The notes beneath the pieces were generated by a model. That model saw only the letters and a list, made by a program, of their open reading frames with translations. It ran no database searches and was not told the DNA's origin. The position numbers and the translations under genes are program-made. From Deltaproteobacteria bacterium (GTDB lineage Bacteria; Desulfobacterota; Binatia; UBA9968): DNA of 5,370 nt. The DNA lies in assembly GCA_021323355.1 (NCBI GenBank), contig JAJONK010000314.1, positions 1 through 5,370 on the forward strand. The letters run 5' to 3'. This document shows positions 1 through 5,112 of the stretch, piece after piece. Every line of letters begins with the position of its first letter. Within the stretch, counting starts at the first letter, position 1.

Positions 1-120
1 ACGTCGGCACATTCGCGCGCACTCTCGAGACACCTCAATCAGCATTGATCGTCCGGGAATCTCATGCGCCATCTGGAAGCACACAAACCGAAGCCTTTCG
101 AGCACAATGAGGAGACGATA

Positions 121-285
121 ATGCATACTAACGAAGCCGAACCCGTTGACGGCGCGCGCTCGACATACGCCGCGGCGGAGGCCCTGACATTACCAGCAGA
201 GTACGAAGAAGTGGAAGAGAGTTTTGCCGAGTTCATACGAGCAAAGTGCTTGGACGATTACGTCAGTGACCCTACACCACATTAA
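121..285 (+). CDS. Small acidic hypothetical protein, 54 aa
   Basis: I do not recognise this protein. The ATG at 121 is preceded by GAGGAG at 109-114 with a 6-base gap, a good SD, so I prefer it to the in-frame ATG at 64, which has only a weak GGGA upstream. The product is short and rich in Glu and Asp, with an acidic central stretch (EYEEVEES) followed by the single Cys and a short polar end. I see no signal peptide, membrane segment or metal-binding motif. A minus-strand frame overlaps it at 39-236 but has no comparable start signal. It is separated from the next gene by about 180 bases and is not obviously in the same operon as anything. It may be a genuine small protein or a chance frame; the SD is the main support. 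Confidence 0.4.
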   Translation: MHTNEAEPVDGARSTYAAAEALTLPAEYEEVEESFAEFIRAKCLDDYVSDPTPH

Positions 286-467
286 AATGGCCATCTTGCA
301 ATGCGGCTCGCCGTCGGCAACATCTTAACCACTGGGCGTCATCTCGCGAAGGCTTTTGATCTGATCAGGCGTGAGACGGCTCGGATTGGCGCAGCTCGTT
401 AACGCCGTTCGTGTTAGAGCGACAATTCCCGCTTGGCATACCCCTGCCTTATTAAGGACAACGTTCA
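286..467 (+). other. Intergenic stretch without supported gene
   Basis: There is no convincing CDS here. An ATG at 301 opens a 33-codon frame to a TAA at 400-402, but it lacks an SD. A short palindrome, TGATC-T-GATCA, lies at 357-367 and contains the perfect 8-mer CTGATCAG at 361-368. It could be a binding site, but nothing else supports that. No promoter with both a good -35 and a good -10 is visible before the gene at 468. The only clear signal is the SD at the right end. Confidence 0.5.
454..458 (+). promoter_or_regulatory. Ribosome binding site for the ATG at 468
   Basis: AAGGA sits 9 bases before the ATG at 468. It is the main reason for treating the 84-codon frame as translated. Confidence 0.55.
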
Positions 468-722
468 ATGAATTCACTAGAACAGGCTAAATTGACGACC
501 GTGCGCGTTTCTCGAGTACTCACGCCGAGAGAACGCTCCGTCCACTCACTGGCGCTGTCGTCACACTTTTTACCGGCCCTAGATCGTGCCAGCGGTCAAG
601 TATCATGGAAGGTAACCGCCTTGTGCAGACGAGGCGCGTGCTGTAAATCAACTGAGGCTCGACGACTCGCGGCCGAAAATGCGTATGTCTGGTTTTTAAG
701 AACCTCTGAGAAGGACCACTGA
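468..722 (+). CDS. Hypothetical protein, 84 aa, abutting the AI-2E transporter
   Basis: I do not recognise this protein. It starts at an ATG with AAGGA 9 bases upstream and ends at TGA 720-722. The product is basic (many Arg and Lys) and has three Cys close together (CRRGACC at about residues 53-59) followed by an Ala/Arg-rich helix-like segment. It has no membrane helix or signal peptide. Its stop is followed directly, in the same frame, by the TTG start of the transporter, and the transporter's SD lies inside its last codons, so the two should be translationally coupled if both are expressed. It is not a lost N-terminus of the transporter, because the transporter already has a normal cytoplasmic start before its first helix. 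A minus-strand frame at 596-850 overlaps but lacks support. Function unknown. Confidence 0.45.
   Translation: MNSLEQAKLTTVRVSRVLTPRERSVHSLALSSHFLPALDRASGQVSWKVTALCRRGACCKSTEARRLAAENAYVWFLRTSEKDH
711..715 (+). promoter_or_regulatory. Ribosome binding site that fixes the TTG start at 723
   Basis: AAGGA lies 7 bases before the TTG at 723. The in-frame codon just upstream is a TGA, so the transporter frame cannot start earlier, and the spacing makes TTG 723 the natural start. The site is inside the last four codons of the preceding 84-codon frame. Confidence 0.6.
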
Positions 723-1289
723 TTGAGCACTTTCAACAAAACGTCCGGCGCAAGACGTCCGAAGCCGCGAGGTAGTCTTGCGCGGGCTAGTGCCGTCCGC
801 GGCGACAAATTGCCGTCGGTACTAATTCTTCCAACCCTGATTTTAATCATTGCTACGCTTTATTTGGGGCAAGCGTTTCTAATCCCGGTTGCGCTGTCAA
901 TCTTGCTGACCTTTCTCCTAACCCCCGTTGCCGATGCTCTAGAGCGGCTCGGCTTAGGGCGACTGGCTTCGGTGATGATTATCGTCGTTCTGGCATTTTC
1001 GCTGCTCGCCGCAATCGGTTGGCTGGTAACGGTTCAGCTGACCACCGTCGCCAACGAGTTGCCGACCTATAGAAGCAACATCCGAGAAAAGATTAGCGAT
1101 ATCCGCGGCGCCGGTAAGGGAGGGGCTCTCGAGAAGATCCGCGAGACTGCCGAAGAAGTGAAAGAAGAATTTAGCAAAGACGAGCCGGCAGCGGCCGCAT
1201 CAAAGCCGCGCGAAGTTGTCGTTCAATCTGAGGAATCGTCGACGTTCTGGCCCATATGTTGGAACGGATGGCTTCAGGCGGCCTGGTGA
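723..1289 (+). CDS. N-terminal fragment of AI-2E transporter
   Basis: The frame has 188 codons from TTG 723 to TGA 1287-1289. A basic cytoplasmic N-terminus of about 29 residues leads into three predicted membrane helices at about residues 31-48, 51-67 and 81-104, with the family pattern LPSVL..TLI..ATLYLGQ..LIPVALSILLTFLLTPV. A long charged soluble segment follows (about 110-165, containing DIRGAGKGG and a KIRETAEEVKEE helix), as expected between the first helices and the rest of the permease. The last 15 or so residues, after ESS at about 173, no longer resemble the family and contain several Trp, as expected of out-of-frame reading. Alone it lacks most of the transport core and would not be expected to function. 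Confidence 0.6.
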   Translation: MSTFNKTSGARRPKPRGSLARASAVRGDKLPSVLILPTLILIIATLYLGQAFLIPVALSILLTFLLTPVADALERLGLGRLASVMIIVVLAFSLLAAIGWLVTVQLTTVANELPTYRSNIREKISDIRGAGKGGALEKIRETAEEVKEEFSKDEPAAAASKPREVVVQSEESSTFWPICWNGWLQAAW

Positions 1290-2560
1290 TCGTGCTGGTG
1301 ATTTTTATGCTCATCCAACGCGAAAACCTGCGCAATCGTCTGATCCGTCTGATCGGTTATGGTCGAGTGACGATAACCACCAAGGCTCTCGAAGAAGCGG
1401 CGCAGCGAATCAGCCGCTATCTGCTCATGCAATCAATTATCAACGCGTCATTTGGAATCGCAGTCTGCATCGCGCTTTACTTGTTCGGCCTGCCTTACGC
1501 GTTCCTGTGGGGATTCTTGGCTGCGGTACTGCGGTTTATTCCCTATGTCGGACCCGTTGCCGCGGCACTCCTGCCGAGCGTCCTTAGCATGGCGGTTTTT
1601 CCAGGGTGGACTTGGCCACTCCTGGTGATTGCGACGATCATTGTCTTAGAACTCATCAACAATATGATTCTGGAGCCTCTCCTCTACGGTGAAAGCGCCG
1701 GCGTATCTGAAGTCGGTCTTCTCATAGCGGTCGCGTTCTGGACTTGGCTTTGGGGACCTATCGGTCTTGTTCTCTCGACGCCGCTGACAGTCTGCGTTGT
1801 CGTGATCAGCAAATATATGCCTCAATTGGATTTCATTGGCGTTCTGATGAGCGACGAGCCGGTGATCGAGCCAAGCATCAGCTATTATCAGAGACTGCTG
1901 GCCATGGATCAGGACGAAGCGACGGAAATAGTCGAAGAGCATCTAAAGTCACATCCTAAAGAGCAGATCTTTGACGATCTCCTGGTGCCGGCGTTAAATT
2001 ATCTCAAGAGAGATTTCGCTTTCGGTAAGATGGCGGACAACGAGCAACAATCTGTTCTGCAAGCGACCCGCGAGATAATCGAGGATCTTGACGTCTTCAA
2101 AACGGAAAACGGGTCATTGCCGGCACCGGCCGCGGAAATGGCAACGGCAATCCAAACTCCAGAGGGCACGCCCAAGGTCCAAATCATGGGCTGTCCGGTT
2201 CGCGATGAAGCCGACGAGCTGTCTTTGCTGATGCTTCGACAGTTACTCGATCCTCTCCGTTACGAACTTGAGGTTATTGGCGATGAGCTGCTGGCGGCCG
2301 AGATTATCGACCAGATCGCCGAGAAAAAGCCTGCTTTAGTTTGTCTTGCTTCGCTGCCGCCTGGCGGCTTAGCTCAGACGCGATACCTGTGCAAACGATT
2401 ACGCACGCGATTTCCCGACAGCAAACTTATCGTCGGTCGATGGGGTGGCCGAACCGACAATAGCAACGCGCTGACCGATGCCGGCGCCGACAGGATCGGG
2501 AATAAAATTATCGAAACCCGCGATCAGATCGTCCAGTTAAGCCAAATTCTTCCTCACTGA
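1256..2560 (+). CDS. C-terminal part of AI-2E transporter with B12-binding-like domain
   Basis: The frame has 434 codons from ATG 1256. It is stop-free from 1232, so the ATG is simply the first start in the surviving frame; GAGGA at 1230-1234 is too far upstream to be a good SD. Membrane segments are visible at about residues 8-20, 60-78, 82-94, 101-115, 119-137 and 154-184. They include the family signatures FLWGFLAAVLRFIPYVGP and WTWLWGPIGLVLSTPLTVC. A cytoplasmic segment (about 200-290) links to a Rossmann-like domain (308-434: MGCPVRDEADEL, LPPGGLAQTRYLCKRLR, LIVGRWG) that resembles the cobalamin-binding fold. It lacks the DxHxxG motif that holds B12, so cobalamin binding is doubtful. AI-2E family members export or import small molecules, and the substrate of this subtype is not known to me. 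The stop codon lies inside a terminator-like inverted repeat. Confidence 0.75.
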   Translation: MLERMASGGLVIVLVIFMLIQRENLRNRLIRLIGYGRVTITTKALEEAAQRISRYLLMQSIINASFGIAVCIALYLFGLPYAFLWGFLAAVLRFIPYVGPVAAALLPSVLSMAVFPGWTWPLLVIATIIVLELINNMILEPLLYGESAGVSEVGLLIAVAFWTWLWGPIGLVLSTPLTVCVVVISKYMPQLDFIGVLMSDEPVIEPSISYYQRLLAMDQDEATEIVEEHLKSHPKEQIFDDLLVPALNYLKRDFAFGKMADNEQQSVLQATREIIEDLDVFKTENGSLPAPAAEMATAIQTPEGTPKVQIMGCPVRDEADELSLLMLRQLLDPLRYELEVIGDELLAAEIIDQIAEKKPALVCLASLPPGGLAQTRYLCKRLRTRFPDSKLIVGRWGGRTDNSNALTDAGADRIGNKIIETRDQIVQLSQILPH

Positions 2561-2570
2561 TCGCCTTTTT
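2520..2570 (+). terminator. Probable intrinsic terminator overlapping the transporter stop codon
   Basis: GCGATCAG at 2520-2527 and CTGATCGC at 2557-2564 are perfect 8-base inverted repeats, followed after one C by five T (2566-2570). The TGA stop (2558-2560) lies inside the 3' arm. The loop is long (29 bases), so hairpin formation is less certain than for a compact terminator, and ribosomes reaching the stop would disturb it. Position and T-tract both fit the end of the transcription unit. Confidence 0.5.
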
Positions 2571-2676
2571 CATCTCAGCCAACGCAAATCGCTGAACCTA
2601 CGCAGTTCTCTCACAAAAGGAAGATTCTTCGACGACCCTGCGGCATATCACGATCCAACGCGCAGAAATTCTCATC

Positions 2677-2691
2677 AGCAGCCGCGCTGCT
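2677..2691. repeat. Short perfect hairpin in the intergenic region
   Basis: AGCAGC-CGC-GCTGCT has 6-bp arms and a 3-base loop. The sequence after it (TGGTTTAG) is not a proper T-run, so it is at best a weak terminator. The remaining sequence between 2571 and 2758 shows no gene or other signal that I can support. Confidence 0.3.
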
Positions 2692-2758
2692 TGGTTTAGA
2701 GCTTCCTTCGAACTCAATCTATTCCGATTTATTTGCAACGATGCGCTGTACCACTCAC

Positions 2759-2786
2759 TTGGAATTAGCGGCTTGGTCAGTATAAT
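2759..2786 (+). promoter_or_regulatory. Sigma-70-type promoter for the thiolase-regulator operon
   Basis: A consensus -10 box TATAAT (2781-2786) is preceded by TTGGAA (2759-2764, four of six matches to TTGACA) at a 16-base spacing. Transcription should begin around 2792-2794. The thiolase ATG is at 2795, so the transcript would have a leader of zero to three bases. There is no SD before the ATG, which fits leaderless translation. Confidence 0.65.
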
Positions 2787-2790
2787 TGTG

Positions 2791-2800
2791 TTGTATGCAA
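2791..2800. promoter_or_regulatory. Candidate GntR/FCD operator at the start of the operon
   Basis: TTGTATGCAA is a palindrome except for one central pair (T opposite G). It differs by one base from TTGTATACAA, a form like operators of many FCD-type GntR regulators. It covers the predicted transcription start and the ATG, where a bound repressor would block initiation. The operon encodes such a regulator as its second gene. Assignment is by resemblance and position only. Confidence 0.4.
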
Positions 2801-4303
2801 TCGGTTTATGTCGCCGGAATCGGTATGACGAAGTTCGGTAAGGATCCGAGGTCCTTGGCCGAGATTTGCCACGATGCGGCTCAAACGGCGCTAACCTCTT
2901 CCGAAATACAGGAAGTGGAAGCAATTTATATCGGCGTCATGAATCCGGAGGAATTCACTGGGGACAGCAATATCGCTTCGCACATTGCCGATGCCCTGGG
3001 GTTAACCGGCATTCCGGCGGTGCGTATCGAAACTGCGTCTTCCGCGGGAGCGGCGGCGGTTCAGGCCGGTTTCCAAGCCGTGGCATCCGGTTATTACCGC
3101 CGCGTTCTGGTTCTCGGCGGCGAGAAGATGACCCACCTGAGCACCAGCGCGACCACAAGAGTCTTGGCCGGCGTGATCGACAAAGAGGAACGACAGTGCG
3201 GTGCGACCATGCCGGCACTGGCGGCGATGATCACCGAGAAATATCGCGAAAAATTCAACCTATCGCAGTCACGGTTGGAGACGATGTTGTGCGCCGTGGC
3301 GGTCAAGAATCATGGCAATGGCGCGCATAACCCGATGGCGCAATTTCAGAAGCCGATCAGCCGCGAGACCTATCTGGCGAGCAAATACGTCGCCACCCCA
3401 CTGCGGCTTTATGACTGTTCGCCGATTACCGACGGCGCCGCGGCAGTCGTGCTTACCAGCGAAAAAACAGACGTGCGGTTGGCGGGCGTCGGTCAGGGAA
3501 CCGGCCCGCTCAGCCTGCGAGGACGAGAGATTTTTACCTCATTTCCAGCCACCCGGATGGCGGCGGCGCGCGCCTATCGGATGGCTGAGACTTCGCCGCA
3601 GGGCATCGAGTTTGCCGAGGTGCACGATGCGTTCACCCCCTTCGAGATTATCACCACTGAGGATCTAGGGTTTTTTGCCCCAGGCAAAGGCGGCGATGCG
3701 GTCCTGGAAGGCGTCACCGCAATCGACGGACGGTTGCCGGTAAACCCGTCAGGCGGTTTGAAAGCGCGTGGACATCCCGTTGGGGCGAGCGGACTCGCGC
3801 AGATCGTCGAAGCGGTGAAAAGGCTGCGCGGCGAGAGCGGTTCAAAACGTCAATTTAACCGAGGCCTGACACAGAGCACCGGCGGGCTTGCCAGCAATAA
3901 CTTCGTCACCATTCTCGAGCGCACTGACGCATCGTTGCCGCGCACTCCTGGATTTCCGCAGCCCGCTCGACAAGTCGCGAAGAGCCGCCCGGCGAAGATG
4001 CCAATGAGCAACGAGGGCGTGATCGAAACCTTCACGATCCTCTATGTCACCCCGGACGGATTTTTGCCGCCGCTGGCGCTCGCGTTGGTCCGGGAACAGA
4101 ACGGTCGCCTGATCTTGGCGCAGGGAGAAGAAAGCAAACACCTGAAGATCGGCCGTGAAGTTTACCTAAAGCGAACCGAGGACTACTATCTCTTTACCCT
4201 CAAGGGACGTTTCAAGATGGTCCAGGACTCTCTGAAAAGAAATCTTTGGCAACGCGCCAGAGCTCTCGTAAGAAAGCCGATCCCCGCAGACGGTAAATTA
4301 TAA
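2795..4303 (+). CDS. SCP-x-like thiolase fused to a C-terminal DUF35 OB-fold domain
   Basis: The protein has 502 residues. I chose ATG 2795 over the in-frame TTG 2786 because the family N-terminus (VYVAGIGMTKFGK) begins there and TTG 2786 overlaps the -10 box. Residues 1-375 form a thiolase fold of the SCP-x/acetyl-CoA acetyltransferase type, with GGEKMTH at 108-114, LYDCSPITDGAAAVV at 205-219, EVHDAF with His277, and NPSGGLKARGHPVGASG with His327. The nucleophile position (usually NACASG) reads TASSAG, putting Ser82 in place of Cys. The second cysteine position (CxGG) reads STGG, with Ser361. A Pro/Arg-rich linker (about 376-404) leads to a DUF35 OB fold (about 405-470, EGVIETFTILYVTPDGF and LAQGEE) and a basic tail. 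The usual DUF35 zinc ribbon is absent, with no Cys after residue 371. It probably acts on an acyl-CoA, either as thiolase/Claisen condensing enzyme or, given the missing Cys, as a retro-aldolase-like lyase. Substrate unknown. Cotranscribed with the regulator downstream. Confidence 0.85.
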   Translation: MQSVYVAGIGMTKFGKDPRSLAEICHDAAQTALTSSEIQEVEAIYIGVMNPEEFTGDSNIASHIADALGLTGIPAVRIETASSAGAAAVQAGFQAVASGYYRRVLVLGGEKMTHLSTSATTRVLAGVIDKEERQCGATMPALAAMITEKYREKFNLSQSRLETMLCAVAVKNHGNGAHNPMAQFQKPISRETYLASKYVATPLRLYDCSPITDGAAAVVLTSEKTDVRLAGVGQGTGPLSLRGREIFTSFPATRMAAARAYRMAETSPQGIEFAEVHDAFTPFEIITTEDLGFFAPGKGGDAVLEGVTAIDGRLPVNPSGGLKARGHPVGASGLAQIVEAVKRLRGESGSKRQFNRGLTQSTGGLASNNFVTILERTDASLPRTPGFPQPARQVAKSRPAKMPMSNEGVIETFTILYVTPDGFLPPLALALVREQNGRLILAQGEESKHLKIGREVYLKRTEDYYLFTLKGRFKMVQDSLKRNLWQRARALVRKPIPADGKL

Positions 4304-4305
4304 TT

Positions 4306-4986
4306 ATGCTAGGCGCCAATCGAGCAGAAAAAAAATTCAGAGCGTCGGTTGAGGACGCCGCCGGCGAGATTCGAAAGGCAATCCTCCAAGGCAAGATATT
4401 GCCCGGGGAGCAGCTCTCGGAAGAAAAGCTGGCGGCCTCTCTCCGCGCCAGCCGGGTGGCGCTTCGAGAAGCCTTACGAGCATTGGAAACCCAGGGCTAC
4501 GTGACGTTTTTGCCCAACAACCATGTAGTCGCCAGCAATCCATCGCGCGATGACATGCACGACTACTACACGATTGCCGGCGTGCTGGAAGGCTTGGCGG
4601 CGCGACTTGCCGTAGAGAGAGCTCAGCCAGACGAGATCGCCCGCCTGCGCGAACTGCACCAGCTTCTCAGAGAAGCATGCCATAAGGGCGACGTGCTTCA
4701 GTACTTCGATGCCAACAGCAATTTTCATCGCTTCATCGCCGAGCTGTCGCACAACGAGCGGCTCTACCAGTTGATAGAAGAACTGCGGCGTGAAATTCAG
4801 AAAACCCGTCTGCTGTCGTTGCATATGCCGCAGCGACTCGACTATTCCATGCGCGAGCATGATCAGATCATGGATGCATTTCTCAAGAAGAATCCCCAGC
4901 TGGCCGAAAGCATGATGGTGCAACATCTCTCCAATCATTTGAAAGCCCTCGGAAAGGCACTCGATTCGGGCAGCGAGCCGCGCTAG
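4306..4986 (+). CDS. GntR family transcriptional regulator, FCD (FadR-like) subfamily
   Basis: The protein has 226 residues. An N-terminal winged helix-turn-helix (about 15-75) shows IRKAILQGKILPGEQLSEEKLAASL and SRVALREALRALETQGYV; the common SRTPVREAL is changed to SRVALREAL. The C-terminal FCD domain (about 85-215) is all-helical and carries the metal and ligand site: Asn127 at the usual Asp position of D-x3-H, His131, His185 (REHDQ) and His207 (QHLSNH). These proteins are usually repressors released by a small organic acid or acyl compound. The gene starts two bases after the thiolase stop (TAA-TT-ATG) and has no clear SD, so translation is probably coupled to the thiolase. Placement suggests that it controls its own operon, possibly at TTGTATGCAA (2791-2800). 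The effector is unknown, perhaps the substrate or product of the neighbouring enzyme. Confidence 0.9.
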   Translation: MLGANRAEKKFRASVEDAAGEIRKAILQGKILPGEQLSEEKLAASLRASRVALREALRALETQGYVTFLPNNHVVASNPSRDDMHDYYTIAGVLEGLAARLAVERAQPDEIARLRELHQLLREACHKGDVLQYFDANSNFHRFIAELSHNERLYQLIEELRREIQKTRLLSLHMPQRLDYSMREHDQIMDAFLKKNPQLAESMMVQHLSNHLKALGKALDSGSEPR

Positions 4987-5048
4987 AGCGGCATCCCCTC
5001 GCGTAACCCGCGCACATCAAATACAGGGCGACAACTACTCTTTAAAGA

Positions 5049-5064
5049 ACGCGCATGTGCGCGT
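5049..5064. repeat. GC-rich perfect inverted repeat downstream of the regulator
   Basis: ACGCGCA-TG-TGCGCGT has 7-base arms around 2 bases, giving a 6-bp hairpin with a 4-base loop in RNA. It lies 62 bases after the regulator stop. The sequence after it (ATTGTAGG) is not T-rich, so it is either a weak terminator, an mRNA-stabilising 3' hairpin or a protein binding site. Confidence 0.4.
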
Positions 5065-5078
5065 ATTGTAGGATCGCG

Positions 5079-5112
5079 CGGAATCAGCGACAGCCGGGAA
5101 TTAGGGATTCCG
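5079..5112. repeat. Inverted repeat with 20-base loop
   Basis: CGGAATC (5079-5085) and GATTCCG (5106-5112) are perfect 7-base arms. A second, competing fold is possible (GGGA 5104-5107 with TCCC 5113-5116). No T-run follows. Confidence 0.3.

Larger units (their letters stand above)
723..2560 (+). pseudogene. AI-2E family transporter, split by a frameshift
   Basis: The 5' part (frame of 723) and the 3' part (frame of 1256) are consecutive pieces of one AI-2E/PerM family membrane protein of the long form with a C-terminal B12-binding-like domain. The frame of 723 is family-like up to about residue 173 (ESS, codons ending at 1241). The second frame becomes family-like at about 1244, where its translation (VLAHMLERMASGGL) matches the segment that precedes the fourth membrane region. 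The switch is equivalent to a loss of 3n+1 bases. From memory of the family, several residues are also missing at the junction, which suggests a deletion of about 16-19 bases, not a single missed base. No homopolymer or classical slippery heptamer is present at the junction. The rejoined protein would be about 610 residues, close to the usual size. The rest of both halves looks well preserved, so the break is recent or a sequence error. Confidence 0.75.

Noticed and set aside
2..121. Two overlapping plus-strand frames open from the left edge (ending at TAA 119-121 and TGA 108-110), possible tail of an upstream gene
   Set aside because: Both are short, neither resembles a known family, and nothing favours one over the other. 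The TAA of the first overlaps the ATG at 121 by one base, which is suggestive of coupling but not enough.
301..402. 33-codon plus-strand frame
   Set aside because: It has no SD and no recognisable product, and such a length is expected by chance.
434..448. Sigma-54-like promoter (TTGGCAT...TGCC)
   Set aside because: The GG to GC gap is 9 bases, not the required 10, and the -12 half is poor.
720..722. TGA read as selenocysteine, joining the 84-codon frame to the transporter
   Set aside because: The TTG directly after it has its own well-spaced SD, and the transporter N-terminus is already complete.
1236..1262. Programmed -1 frameshift in the transporter
   Set aside because: There is no slippery heptamer in the zero frame, and the family does not use frameshifting.
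2598..2924. 108-codon minus-strand frame
   Set aside because: It overlaps the promoter and the conserved N-terminus of the thiolase, and the product is unrecognisable and Arg/Ser-rich, as expected of a shadow frame.
2866..3330. 154-codon plus-strand frame inside the thiolase
   Set aside because: It is low-complexity, Gly/Arg-rich out-of-frame reading of the conserved thiolase segment.
4299..4304. TATAAT just before the regulator ATG as a separate promoter
   Set aside because: It is only one base from the ATG, so transcription would begin inside the gene, and no -35 box lies at the right distance. It is part of the AT-rich stop/start junction.
4474..4938. 154-codon minus-strand frame opposite the GntR gene
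   Set aside because: It lies fully inside a clear GntR/FCD coding region and has no family features of its own.
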